64,000 nucleotides of DNA from Torreya grandis (GCA_037957365.1 JARHVA010000666.1:993501-1057500), one strand, 5' to 3'. Shown: positions 24,084-35,999, numbered from the stretch's first letter. Numbers and translations: made by a program. Notes: a model not told the origin generated them from the sequence alone.

Positions 24084-25238
24084 TGTTAGGAACCCGTGGA
24101 AGCACACAATTGATTACCATATACAAACAACTTAAGATGCGGAATTAACCAGAAGTACCAAGTAACTAGAAACCAGAAACAACACAGAATATGAGAGACA
24201 ATACACAACTTGTATTAATACTCATATAGAAAAGAATACAATAAAGAAGATGCCACTTCTTCTTCACCACCTCTCAGAGGCTTCCCATACCTCAAGTGAA
24301 CAGTACTTCTTTCCTCAAAGCTCTCTCTCTTACGGTCCCAACACACAACTCAAACACAGAGTTGGTGTTCACCTCCAACCAGTCAGTATCCACTACTGCC
24401 AGTACACCAGTGCTCCACGCACTCCACAAGTGCTCTACGCACTCCAAGTAGATCTCCCCTGAACTGCAACAACCTGCAACCCACTGATCTTACTTATGGA
24501 AGGAACTGCCTTGCCTTCCTCTCTTGCTCTTAGACCGAGTACACACCGTACTCCAAGTAGATCATGCTTGATCCTGCTCCCTATTGTGTTGTTGTCCTCT
24601 CTGATCTTGCACACCTGTAAATCAATCTAGTTCTGCACACCTGCAAACTTGGATCTCGCACCCACATACACCTGCAGATCAATGATCTTACTTACCATGC
24701 AGATATCCTAACGTAGCCATGCACACCTGCTGACTAAGATCATACATACATGAAGAATCCTTCTGATTCTCCAAACCAGCACCCACACTTGGCACTGTGG
24801 CACTAGGAGGAACACACCATGCTCTCTTCACACACAGAAGGAGCTAATATTTTGCTCTCTTACTCTCTAGCACACTTTACAATACAGCCTATGAGTCTCT
24901 TAAATAGATCTCATGCAAATAATAATTAGACACCTAATTACAATAATTAGATCTGTAGCTTCTAGTCTAAATTTGGCTCTTGACATGCAAACACTTGGTT
25001 CGTTAACTAACTGCCCGTAAAACTTGCAGTTCTGAACCACACAGGCAACCGACGTCGGTCCCTGTCTGCCTGGAGGTGACCGACGCCGGCCGATCCATGA
25101 CCAACGTCGGTTGCCCTTCCTGTCTAATCCTGTCGACGTCGATTGGCCTGATCGACGCCGGTGTCTGTGACACTCAACAACCTCTTCCTACCTCCTCCAT
25201 GTCTGCATCAGTGAAGCTTTTAGCTCCACAACCTAACA
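24084..25238 (-). repeat. 5' LTR of copia-1
   Basis: 1155 bp, TGTTAGG...CCTAACA on the plus strand. Contains five GACGTC-type palindromes at 25048-25162, mostly better preserved than in the other LTR. As the 5' LTR on the minus strand it would carry the promoter. Confidence 0.93.
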
Positions 25239-26460
25239 GCTGCCTCACATAGGATGTTAGAGGGATGGGGTTCATTGACATAGCTCAGCAAGGATCTACT
25301 TTATGTGCCAAATGGATTGTGCGGGCCATTGAGGGCAAAGAAGTTTGGACATTGCATCTCCTTGGGCTTGCCTAAGGGCAAGAAAGCTTGGAAAGGGCTC
25401 AACTTCCCTAATTTGCTAATCATTAAGTCTCTCGTTCAAATCACAAGGTCCTTTGTAGCTAAAAATATCTGGAAGGCATGGGAAAATATTAAACCATGAC
25501 TTCTTTGGAATGGTTCAGGGTTTTGAGATGGGTTTTTTATAAACACCTACTCACTCTAGTGTTCACCTGTTATTAATTTCAACAAAGTTCCCCTAGTATA
25601 AGTCCCTTGGATCAACACTCTCAATTTCTTCTGTAGGGTTATTCATTCTATCTAGGATATCTACTGCAAGCGATCTTGCTCTTGGTTATCTTGGGAAAGG
25701 TGAAATCCAAATTTTGACTAGCCAATTCTGATAAAAAATCCTACTAGGAGTGTCACCCTCCATGCTCCACAAAATCTCTATTCACTCCACTCATCCTTGG
25801 TGGAAGGACTGGAAGTGGTATGTTGAGATCCCCTTTTGCAATTACACTCCTCAACTTGGTTATGGATGGCTCACCCCCCAATTGCCCATGGTGGACAAGC
25901 TCAACTCTCGTTGGGGATTGCATTCTTTTGTTAGTATGTGGAGCTTCCACTTTAACACTGTCTGGGGGGCTTGCATGGAGCCCAAGCTTACCCATTTTGC
26001 TTGGTGTATACTGCACCAAGGCTTACCTATTAGCAGAAGGCTCGTCCAACTAGGAGTTCCCCTTTCTACTTTCCCTTTATGTGGCCACCTTGAGACACTT
26101 CCTCATCTTTTCTGGTACTATACCAAAGCTCAAAGGGTCTGGAAGTGGATCCACGATTTCTTTAGACCTTTTCAACCCAAAATTTTCTTTGGTAGCACAT
26201 CCTCCTTGGAGATAAACCCGTGATGCCCTTCAAATATGCCCAAGTTTGGCATACTTTTAGAGTGGAGATTCTCTTCTAGTTTTGGAAAGAAAGAAATAAT
26301 TTTGTGTTTAATAATGCTTCTTCAAGTTATAATGTTTCAGCTTTGAGCAAGTCCTCTATCATCTCCAATGTTCTTTTGCAGACTTAATTTCAAGCTAACA
26401 AAGTTGAAATAGAGCTTGGGCACCTTCAGGGTCTCCTCTCTCACTAGGGAGATGCTCCTT
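25239..26460 (+). pseudogene. LINE-1 ORF2 C-terminal part, resumed after copia-1
   Basis: Immediately after the duplicated GCTGC the frame continues with GMGFIDIAQQG and LCAKWIVRAIEG, matching LINE-2 (GMGLIYVSHQG, LCVKWIV). Later, at 25750-26223, it reads WWKDWKWY, then GACMEPKLTHFAWCILHQGL, and FPLCGHLETLPHLFW. This is the zinc-binding reverse transcriptase domain (zf-RVT) of plant LINEs, here with one cysteine of the HLF-x-x-C block lost. A final FWKERNNFVFNN block matches the usual LINE C-terminus. No RNase H domain is seen. Frameshifts lie between 25330 and 25740. Confidence 0.85.
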
Positions 26461-27110
26461 GTGCAATGGTTCAAATTTTGCCATCTCTACCCAAAGATCC
26501 CAGACTGGGGGATACAATTACTTTGTCATCTCGTGGTGGGCATCGTCGCGGTCGTTCTCACAACGACACCCCATTCCAATGCATGACCCCTTCTGGGCAG
26601 TAGTGAGGGTGGCAACCTCCGCCTCCTTCCCCTGCTGGGCAAGATGGTTGGGATGCTCCTCCTCCTTTGTCCTTGAATGCTTGGGGGTGTCACCTAGAGG
26701 CGGATCAGACGTGCTGGACAAATTCCCCAGGTTCTCTCTAGGCATTTCACCCACTTGGACACAGGAAGAAGATGATAGGGACACTGCTTAAACTACTAGT
26801 TGGGAGCTTATCCCAGATGGCAATGACTTGCCAAGCTCATATTGAGGACCTAATGATATGGATCTTTCGCCTTCTGACATTGCTCTTGCTGGTTAAAGTT
26901 ATCTTTTTTTATGACACTATGACTTACTCCTAAGCTTTGCCTAATTATTTGTGGTGCTTCTATGTTTGATCCTAAGCTTTGTCTAGTGTGGCTACATGAC
27001 ATGCTCTCATACCCCCTGTATTTTTTTGTAAATTATATATATATATATATATTAAATTAATATATATTTCATTAAAAAAAAAACAGAAGAAAAGAAAAAA
27101 GAGAAAAAAA
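26461..27110 (+). repeat. LINE-1 3' tail with A-rich end
   Basis: Contains 'ctttgtctagtgtggctaca', 'gacatgctctcatac', a T-rich run, an AT microsatellite (27033-27053), 'atatttcattaaaaaaaaaa' and an A/G-rich tract to about 27110. The reverse complement of 31405-31550 (LINE-2) shows the same order of landmarks, so these are homologous LINE 3' ends. The overlapping frames at 26459-26791 (plus) and 26518-26784 (minus) are not otherwise supported. Confidence 0.75.
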
Positions 27111-27525
27111 AAGCAGAAAAAGAAGCAAAGGAGCGTTAAAATAGTTACGCCCTGACATATTTAGCATTACTTAAAAGAAGCAGCTACAAGTCTATAACTT
27201 GTGCTCTTTCCCATTTTCAAGGCACACGGATTTATAAGTGGATGGACGTTACGTCATAACTCAAAACATTTTAATTTTAGTTTGAAGTGAGGCAGCAAAG
27301 TAAGCTTCCCTTCCTGGATGCGCTGCTAAAAGCTAGCTGTAACTCTTCACCTGTTTCCCGCCTTTATCTGATCTGGGCCGTTCTTTTTTACTTTAATATT
27401 CAACTATTCGTCTTCATAAAGCCACAACATCGCGTTCCTCGTCTTCCTTATAAATATTGTGCAGGGCATTCGTTTTGTTCATATCTGTAAATCTGTCTAT
27501 TCGTTTGGTTTTTTTGCGGGGGAAG
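27111..27525 (+). promoter_or_regulatory. Upstream region of the truncated HIPP gene, with TATA box
   Basis: Between the LINE-1 tail and the HIPP start is about 400 bp of ordinary-looking promoter DNA. It contains GGACGTTACGTCATAAC near 27243, with two ACGT cores of the kind bound by bZIP factors, and TTATAAATA at 27448-27456, about 70 bp before the ATG. The function is inferred from position only. Confidence 0.5.
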
Positions 27526-27887
27526 ATGGGTGTCATGGCCCTTATAGAAAGCTTAATCGAAGCAGCAACTATTCGGCGGAGCAAGAAGCGCATCGAATTT
27601 CAGGTATCAAGTTTTGAGTTGTATTGATATATAGATGGCAAATTAAATAAAATGGCATGCTAACCATTGCAGAGCGTAGAGTTGAGAGTTCGTATGGACT
27701 GCGAGGGGTGCGAGAGAAAAGTGAACAGATCCTTAACAAATATGAAAGGTGGGTTCTGAGCAGCCTGCACTGCATCATATTAATTTATATTTGAATGAAG
27801 TCTGAATGAACGTGGATTGCACTAGGCGTGAGGACGGTGGAGGTGGATAGATGGCAGAATAAGGTAACAGTGGAGGTATTATTTTAA
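27526..27887 (+). pseudogene. HIPP-type metal-binding protein gene, truncated in exon 3
   Basis: Exon 1 (27526-27603) encodes MGVMALIESLIEAATIRRSK and a few more residues. A GT-AG intron runs to 27672. Exon 2 (27673-27748) encodes VELRVRMDCEGCERKVNRSL and the end of the block, holding the M-x-C-x-x-C metal site of the HMA domain. A second GT-AG intron runs to 27826. Exon 3 begins GVRTVEVDRWQNKVTVE, then meets a stop at 27885-27887. Intron positions and phases equal those of the intact HIPP at 52288, which continues for about 75 more codons. The second half of the protein, including the CaaX tail, is missing. Either repeats replaced it, or GAG|GTATTA at 27876 is the donor of an extra intron. 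Confidence 0.82.
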
Positions 27888-29109
27888 ATTCTAATATTAA
27901 AATAAATATTAGATATTCTTTCAAATTTCTTCTAAATTTTTAAATGCACTAAAATATCTATATATTTATAAATGAATTAAATTCCATCTAACACTTTATT
28001 AATACACAAGGGCACCCTAATGATCATACATGCCTCAAAACATACAAGACAAATGTATTTTTCAACACGTCTCATCATTGAATAATCACACATTTTTATT
28101 ACGAATTTGATCTAAAACAATTCATGCATTTCAATTAAATACATCAATTTTCTATGCAAAATCATAAAAGGGGCTAGTTTGTTTATTTTACATACTAGTA
28201 TTGGAGGGTGTAATATCATTTACCAATTAATTATCATTCATAATCATTTAGCAGAATTTAGATTTGAATAATTTATATTAATATTTAAGTTTAAATTTAT
28301 ATTAAAGTTTTAACTTGATCTTAAATTAGAATTTGGTGTAATAATATTAAAATTAAAAGTTGTATTAATAGTTTATGTGACAATATTAATATAATCTATA
28401 TAAGAATAATTTTTGTATGATAGTTTTAATATAATTTTGTATAAGAATATTTAAATTAATTTTTTTAAAGATACTTGATGTTCTAAATTGTTTCACTAGT
28501 ACATTTGGTGATTTTGATTGTGTTTTAACAATCACTTCATTTATAATAGTCAACGTACTTACTTTATTGTTAAGAGTAAAGTTTTTATGTAACACGAAGC
28601 CTAATATTTGTTCCATTCATTTTTTCTTTCTATTAGTAGTTGTTTTCTTGTTATTTTTAGGACAACAACCATGATCAAATTCAATTATAGTATGTTGAAA
28701 TTTGTTAATGTGGTCTTTAAAAAAAACATTTATAAATTTGAAACTTTAAAAGAGATGAATTGATAATGATAACTTCAAAAAATCAATAATTTCACCGAAA
28801 ATAACATAGATAGAACCAAATTCAATTAAAACATGCTATAATAAAATTGTTTTTTAAGTAGAAAAGTGTGTATTTTAATTTTAAAAAAGTGCCATGATGA
28901 AATTGTTTTTAGTAGGAAAGTATATATTTTAATTTTTTTTAAAAAAAACTCTTTCCTTGATACAATGGTAGGTTGGAAACTTTTTATATATAAAATCTAC
29001 ATAACGCACATGGCATACTAAAATGCATAATTTTCTAGTAATGTTAGGGGTCTTCACTACATTCATTGCAATCAATTAATGACGTACAAACACATGTTAG
29101 CACATGGTG
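27888..29109. other. AT-rich DNA without a recognised feature
   Basis: Low-complexity AT-rich sequence directly after the HIPP truncation. I found no continuation of the HIPP exon here. The minus frame at 28386-28616 has no motif and simple composition. Confidence 0.6.
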
Positions 29110-29619
29110 GGAAATTTCCTTGATTACAACTCACATGGGACACCAAATACATGCGGACACACACAATGACAAATGTTCTAAAAAATTGTGTTCGTATATA
29201 TATAGACGATAAATGGCTTAATAAATTGTGTTACATACATTAGAATCAACTTTCATTATTTTGACCTTAATTAGCATGGGTTTTGGTTAGCCAAATGTGG
29301 GCTTAAAATAATATGTGAATGTATAAAAATGATAAATGGTGGTCAATTGTATGTTCATAGTTAAAAAATATTTTCTATTGTTTCAATTACAATTGATAGG
29401 GGACATTTTCATTCAAATTATACTTTAAAAAAAAATGTAAACACATAAAAATAAAAAATGGTAGTTAATATATTCCAAAATTAGAATTTAATGTCTTAAT
29501 ATTGACACCTATCAAAAGAATTTGTAAGTCAAATTTGAGCTAACAATGATAAATGAACAAAAATATGACAAATGATGGTCTTTTATGTGCACATACCTCT
29601 TAATCAATTTTTATTTTAT
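29110..29619. repeat. 120-bp tandem array, left part (about 4 units)
   Basis: Diverged repeats built around 'ttccttgattacaactnata', '...aaacacataaaaatgataaatggtggtcaattgtgtgccca' recur about every 115-140 bp (anchors near 29128, 29268, 29391 and 29505). The same unit forms the array at 43999-45050. The array stops exactly where an LTR begins at 29620 and resumes in phase after the other LTR. Confidence 0.75.
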
Positions 29620-30004
29620 TGGTGCACTATTTTAGATGCACTAATGTTAAGTTTACTTAATGAGTTAGTTTTTATATTAAATGTAGTTAGTGTGTGCATA
29701 TATTTATGGAAATGTGCATTTAAATCTTACTCACTTCACATATACTACCAACCTTTGTGGAAGCCACCTTTAATGGAACCGATAGAGAGATACGAGGTTG
29801 CTTTTGCACAAACTATTTATACCCCTCAACTCTTTTTAAACATGTATTCATTCATTATGTATGCATATTCATTCAGATTTCACATTATGTATTATGTATT
29901 TTGTATTATTATATATTCAGAGACTCATTTTTTCTTCTCATGATGGCCAATGGATTCTATTGTGGTAATAGTCTTTGGATGTGATCTTGGGTAAAGATTT
30001 TTCA
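29620..30004 (+). repeat. Left LTR of element A
   Basis: Shares with 43611-43998 the start TGGTGCACTATT-TAGATGCA, then 'atgttaagtttactta', 'agtgtgtgcatat', 'cctttgtgga', 'catgtattcattcatt' and 'attcagagactc'. The plus frames at 29572-29943 and 29757-29984 lie inside this LTR and are not real genes. Confidence 0.78.
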
Positions 30005-31011
30005 TCACTCCATTAAGTCTATGAGGTGTCAAAATACTAGGATCGCCTATCAATTCATTGAAAATGAAGAGTTATGTGAAAAACTCATTTATTTACAAGT
30101 TTTTGGGTTCCTAGGGGACAAATCTATACATCACATTTATTCACCTTATTTTCAAAAAAAAAAATTCTAGGTTTTTCTGGAGTTTCAGATATATTTATGG
30201 GTTCTAAAAATATATCATGGGTTCTCTATGGATTTACTTATTTTTTATCTCTGTTTACCATATCTAAAGTTTTTTATAAGGTTTTTGCAGAATTCGTAAA
30301 GCATAGTTTTGTAGTTTACCCTCCCAACACAACACTGCAGTTCACCCTCCCAACACTCTTTATGGCATTCCCAAAATTATTCATGGTCGTACATTTGTAT
30401 AACCAAATGGGGAGCCCCAAGGTATCCCTAGATGATCAAGTGGATCACTTTAGCTTCCTGATCGACCAAACAAAATAACAATAATAATATAGGAGCCTAG
30501 GCCCCATATAGAGACAAGTCTTCTAGGGTTAATTAACCAGTCAAACAAAACATATGAAATAGGGTCTTAGGGGTTTCTTGTCATAAGGTTAGGTAATATA
30601 GGGCAGTTGCTCTAAGTTTCTTGACCCCCCTTCTCCCCTACAAACCCCTTTATTTATATAGGGTCCATCACCATCACTAGGTAACTCCATAAGCATTTGT
30701 GTGATCTATCAATGAATAGATAGTCGATGCCCTATAACCGATACAGTGGGACCTACCACATATAGTTTCCCATCATATGACTCACCAATTTTACTTACTC
30801 TAAATGGGTTAGCTCAAGGTTCACGATGCTAACAAATGGTGAAGAACAAGGATTTGTGAATAGCAAGGATGGATTAAAAGAAGTTGAAGAGTGGAGAAGG
30901 ATTAGAAGAAGTACAATGGATTATAGAACAAAAGTTATATATAGTCTATAGTTGAAGTAATCACTCCATTGACTGATAAGGGTTCTCAAATGTATGTTAA
31001 TTATCCCTGCC

Positions 31012-31047
<36 letters not shown>

Positions 31048-31404
31048 CATCACATATTGTCTTGTCATGTTCCCCTCAATTCATTCCACATGAACCTTCT
31101 TGTAGTGTGGTGGTGGGGAAAGGGATTGGATCAGATCAAATTCAAATATATGTAAAGGCCCCTTCCCCTTTGTTTAGAAGGTTTTCCCCTACTCAACCAT
31201 CAAATAAATGTCCCTCCCATGCCATTTAGCTAAAACATTCATTCATTACATTCAATGATATCTTTTTCAACCTCTCGATGAGCTAGATCAAAGAGCAACA
31301 TTTTTCTCCATCATTTGGATTTAATAGACACAAAACAAAATAATTAGCGAATTGTCTTGGGGCTATAGTTTTTTGCTGCAATTTTAAAAAAAAATGGATC
31401 CACA
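30005..31404. other. Element A interior, left part; no recognised domain
   Basis: No domain recognised. A TA microsatellite lies at 31013-31044. The 93-codon frame at 30197-30478 and the 86-codon frame at 30969-31229 (the latter running through the microsatellite) have no known motif. The right end abuts the A-tail of LINE-2. Confidence 0.5.
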
Positions 31405-31823
31405 ATTTTAGTTTTGATGAAATAGTTATTATATTACTAATATAAATATATCAAAGTTACATTACTATTGACAAAAAAATGGGTTAGCAGTAAGAGAGCA
31501 TGCCATAATGATACACTAGAACAAGCCTAGAAAACACAGACAAGGTAAAAAACCAAGGAACAAAAAACTAGGCCAAGCTTAGAAAATCTCTAGAACATCA
31601 AAAGAAACACTTAAGTAGTAGTATCAAAGAGACCAATAACAAATGGGTCGTGATTAGGAGGATCACTCCAGCCAAAGCCTAAAAAATCATTCCCTTCAAT
31701 AATAGGGTCCCATCTAGAATTAATGGCTTGTTGATCACCCTCATCTTGTGCCTCAAAAACTTACACATTGTGGTGGGGAGAAATAACCAAATCAAGCCTG
31801 GGGAACCTTGAGGAAGCCTTTAT

Positions 31824-32269
31824 CTAGGGATGATAGTCTACCACCCTAAGAACTTTGAAGTAAGAGACTCCACTTGTACTGGTCCAAGGGAGGTAGAGAG
31901 CCCCACCCCTAGGCTTGCGAAGGACAAGGAGGTAGAGAGACCCAACCTCCATGTTGTGATGAGGGAGGAGAGTAACACCATGTAAGGGAACCAATAACAT
32001 GGTTGTGAGAATGCTAGTGAGATCCAATGCAATGAGGCATGCCCCATGAAGGGTCGCTACCACCTCTTGATAACAAGTTCTTTGGAAGGGAGGGTGGGAT
32101 ATGAGTAACATTGTAAGGGCCATCACCCCAATGATGAAGTAGTCATTGTAATTAATCCAACTCCATAGCCACTTTGTTGGTTTGTGCTTGAATCTATAGA
32201 AGCACATTGGAAATAACCATAGCCTTATTGTACATAGAAAAGTGAATGTCAATAGAAACATTGGAGAAT
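31824..32269 (-). pseudogene. LINE-2 ORF2 C-terminal extension
   Basis: After the IWKEKN block the translation continues NKAMVISNVLLQIQAQTNKV (minus strand), paralleling LINE-1's SKSSIISNVLL and FQANKVEIELG at about 26340-26420. The open frames at 31824-32261 and 31838-32047 are two registers over this decayed tail. No function is known for the extension. Confidence 0.6.
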
Positions 32270-35200
32270 AAAGTTGAATTCTTTTCTTTCCATATCCAAA
32301 ATAGAATTTTCACTTTGAAGGCATGCCATTCTTGAGTAAATTGAGGGGGCATTTGCGATTCATCGCCAAGAAGAGTGTGAAACCAACTTAAGGGGTTTGA
32401 GTGATAAGGTAAAACAAATCAGGTATCTAAACCTAGGTGTTTTAGGCCTTGGGTCAAAACCAGAAAAGGTGCATGAGAGTCTCCAAGTGTCCACAAAAAG
32501 GGCCTCAGGGTTGTAATACCCCTAAATGAATTAGCCTCCTACCTATGAGAACCCCTTGATGGAGCAAACACTAGGAAAAATGGGCCATTTTAGCTCAACA
32601 CACACATCCTACACTATTTGAAATTATCTCCCTCAAATAAAGATAGAGGATTGAATGCTCCAATGGCCATTAAGCTTGTCAACCATAGGTAGATGTGGTA
32701 AAATCCATTCATAGCCTTTCTAAGTAGTGTAGTTATGGAAGGGGTTATCAACATACCATTTCTAGTCTTTCCACCAAGGGCAGGGAAAAACGAATGTGAT
32801 TTTGTGAAGCAGTTTTACTTGAACAACTTCCACAATATCTTTGTAAGATTATTTGTCAATAGCAGATAAATTATATTTAACTTTGAATCCACCCTAGAGG
32901 AGCCAAAAGTGAGTGACTTTAAAAAACAAGTCTTTCACTATATGAATTCCCCTATAGAATAATTTAAGTGAATTTATCCAAGGCACCTCTACAAGAAGAA
33001 TGACATGAAAGTTAATGATAGGCAACCACCATAGAGAGAGTTGATTGATAGGGAGGCCATATCGAAACCCATAGCAATTATATAACATCCAAAGTTTGAC
33101 TCTTTCCTAAGATTTCCAAATACTTTTTATCACAAAGGCCCACACAACTTTAACATGGGTAACAAGAGTAAGGAGGTTAACAAAACCTAGGTATTTACTA
33201 GCTACCTGCCCGTAAGGGGAGCCTTGAGTAATACAATTACAAATGAGCAGCTTTTAGGCTTCATTTCCTTGAATAGCCTAGACAATCCATTTGACACAGA
33301 GAGCCGAACCTTGATGAGAAACATAAATCAAGCCCATACCACCTGCCTCTCGAAGAAGGAAATAATATTCCCAAACCACCCTATGAAAACTTGTGCCATT
33401 AGAAGAGTTAGCCCAAATGAAATCCTTGAACAATATTACAAGCTTATGAATTGATTTATTAGAAGGCACCCAATAGGATGAATAATACACATGGGTGTCC
33501 ATAAGTACTTTAAAAAAAATTTGAAATTTACTAGCGAGAGATAAGGGTTTGGTGATCCAATACAATAACTTGTTTTCCACCCTATCCACCACATATTTCC
33601 AAAGCGTAAATGGGGAGGATTGGAAATCAAAAGGGATGCCCAAAAATTTAAATATTTCATCATGTTGGAGCAATTTCCACTCAAAAGTGGGCCATCTAGG
33701 GAGGTGGGGGTAGGAAATACTATCTATAACTTGGGTTTTGTGCCATTGGATAGAAGATACAAAAATAAGATAAAAAATATCAAAGAAATGCTTGGCATTA
33801 GCAATATTATCCTCATCTTCAATGAGAGTGATGAAGGAATCATTTTCAAAATGCCCATTAAGAAGTTATAAGGGTTCCTCAGTTGGCAAAGAAATGCCAC
33901 AGACGAGGCCTTGAGATTGGGCATTGGCAAGAAGATAGTTGAATCCTTTAACAACAAGAACATAAAGAGCTAGAGCCAATGGGCAACCCCATTTGATGGA
34001 TTTGAAAAGACCAAACTGCTCTGAGTTAACTTCATTAAAGGAGATAAGGTTGAGGTGTCAGCAAAAAGCATACAAAATGGTTACAAGAAGGTAGGGCCAA
34101 AGCCTAAAGCTTACAACATAGCTATAATAAATGACCATTCTATTCAGTCATATGATTTTTCAAAGCCAATCTTTATAAATATGGCCTTATGATTGGAACA
34201 ATGATCCCATTCCATGCCTTCCCAAATATCAATAACATTATCTAGGATATATCTGCCTTGAACGAACCTTGTTTACTCGAGTTGAATAATTAAAGCTAGA
34301 AGGTGGTGAACATGCAGAGTTAACACTTAAGTGATAATCTTATAGGAGACATTAAGCAAGGTAATTGGCCTCCAATTATAAATCAATTCAAGGTCACCAG
34401 CTTTCGATATAAACTTTATATGCCTTGTGTTGATACTCAGGCCTAAGGACTATTTATGAAAGGCTTCAAGATAGACTTGATAGATATCAAGGCCAATAAT
34501 ATGCCACCTTTTTTTTTAAAATTCACATGAAAAGCCATCACACCACGAGGCTTTATCTTTGGCCATATGCATAACTATCTTGTAAATATATTCCATAGAG
34601 GGTTGTCTATCATAGGCAACCCTTTGGGTAGGAGAGACTTTACTCAAAACAACCAAGAGGCATTGTTCGATGGATTATTGATGTTACAAGGAAGGTTCTT
34701 GAGCTCAAAAAACCTATTGGTAATGTTTGGTGAAGGCTTTGACCATTTCGGGCATCTTGATGAGGCGATGATCATCCTCTTGGATGGCATGAATTTGTTG
34801 GGAGGGAGTTTTGGCTCTAAGCATTTAAAAAAAATATTTGGAGACTCTATCCCCCACTTTGAGCCAGTGCATATGTGTACGAATTTAGGCTCCATGAGGA
34901 CTATACATTTATGCAATTTGGATTTATTGCCATAATCTAGCCACCTGCACTTGTAAAAACTTGTTGAAGGGGTTTTGCTCGAGCTCCGCCATCACACGTC
35001 TCAATGCTTAGGAGGTGGATGAGTAGGAATGCCCTTGTATCTTGGCTAGTTGGTGGCCATAGATTCAGAGAATCGATCCATTTGATTGAGCACATTAGCC
35101 CACCATTGAATCCAACTTGACAACTAAGTAGGTTGAGTGACCAAGTCCCAAACCCGTTGAATGTGAGCCATGGAGGGACTGTGGTACAATAGGGTCATAT

Positions 35201-35980
35201 TTAAACAAAACTAAGTTTTTTGAATTTTTGGCTTTTTAAACTGCCAAATAAAGTGGAATCAGATAGGTGAATGGTGAAAAAAGACAAAATCTGATAAAGC
35301 TTTGACTAGTAGAGAAAAAACATTGTCAAAGGAAAAGTATGGCTAAGTGGAGAGCATGGCTTGATCAAATCATTTTGACACACGATCAGATCCACTTTGA
35401 AGGTTAGTATAAGTGTACCAAACTTTAGACATGGGAAGGCGCCCGGTGTTGGGGTCCTAAAACCCATATTTATTTTACATGAAAAGCCATGCCTCTCTTT
35501 CATTGATGGTCCATCTCATTGGTAGAAAGCCAATCTTGTCAGTAGGTCTTTCCACCATGTTGAAATCACCACAGATTGCCTAGTGGACGTCAAGTGGTGA
35601 ATTAGTGATCCATCACCACAAAATCATCCTTTCATATGCCTCATTTGAGGCATAAACATTAATGATGCCAAAAGAGTGGTTCTATATATTGAAAAGGGCC
35701 CAAATGACATGATGTGAGGGGTGACATACAAAGTCTACAAAATGTGTTTGCCATTTCGTAGAAATAAATGTCATGAGGCCACCATGACCCAGTTCATGAT
35801 TTCTTTTCAACAATACGCTATTCAAGCATATCCTTTGTTGACAACATAGAGAAGGAAACTTGCCACCTTAATTTTCTGCAGGCAAAGAATGTCCATATCT
35901 ACAAATATTTTTCGTAAATCTCTCACTACATACTTATGAGCTAAGTCTATAAGACCGTAAACATTCCATGAATAAAATTT
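32270..35980 (-). pseudogene. LINE-2 ORF2: endonuclease, reverse transcriptase and C-terminal domain
   Basis: On the minus strand the endonuclease starts with DMDILCLQKIKVASF, like LINE-1's KMDIFCLQEVKV. The RT end reads GHFENDSFITLIEDED where LINE-1 has GHFADDSFLTLIEDES, so the catalytic Asp pair is lost. The best preserved part is 33278-33673 (131 codons): DEIFKFLGIPFDFQSS, then WVPSNKSIHKL, FIWANSSNGTSFHRVVWEYY and GMGLIYVSHQGSALCVKWIV. This is the stretch that copia-1 splits in LINE-1. Further on are a degraded zf-RVT region and ILFWIWKEKN. The enzyme would drive target-primed reverse transcription; here it is dead. Confidence 0.84.
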
Positions 35981-35999
35981 CATAGATTACATGTATCAA

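Larger units (their letters stand above)
20842..25238 (-). mobile_element. copia-1: non-autonomous Ty1/copia element with intact LTRs
   Basis: Two equal-length direct repeats (20842-21996 and 24084-25238, 1155 bp each) begin TGTTAGG and end CCTAACA. The element is flanked by the 5-bp target duplication GCTGC (20837-20841 and 25239-25243). The primer site lies beside the right repeat and the polypurine tract beside the left one, so the element reads on the minus strand. The interior is only about 2.1 kb, against roughly 4 kb or more for an autonomous copia. It keeps pieces of gag, protease, GAG-pre-integrase, RT and RNase H but no recognisable integrase core, so it would need a helper. It splits the ORF2 of LINE-1. 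A sister copy lies at 36441-40882. Confidence 0.94.
16735..27110 (+). mobile_element. L1-type LINE (LINE-1), interrupted by copia-1
   Basis: A plant L1-class non-LTR element. It has an ORF1 with a zinc knuckle (17593), an ORF2 with endonuclease (from 18217), reverse transcriptase (to 20836) and a C-terminal zinc-binding domain (25239-26220), a 3' tail, and an A-rich end near 27063-27110. Removing copia-1 and one copy of its 5-bp target duplication rejoins the ORF2 reading frame across the junction. The 5' boundary is uncertain; 16735 is a guess from where a coding-like character begins. A second member of the same family lies in the minus orientation at 31405-36440. Confidence 0.85.

Noticed and set aside
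25753..26019. Minus-strand 88-codon open frame over the LINE-1 C-terminal domain
   Set aside because: The plus strand at the same place encodes the recognisable zf-RVT domain; the minus frame is its shadow.
27236..27270. Similarity of the HIPP promoter ('tataagtggatggacg') to 41269-41285 ('tataagtggatcga') as a duplicated promoter
   Set aside because: The match is about 14 bases with no extension on either side.
29572..29943. 123-codon plus-strand frame
   Set aside because: Lies across the left LTR of element A; its counterpart in the right LTR is broken and it has no protein motif.
31824..32261. 145-codon minus frame as an independent gene
   Set aside because: It overlaps the LINE-2 ORF2 tail, which aligns block by block with LINE-1; this register is only one of several open ones there.
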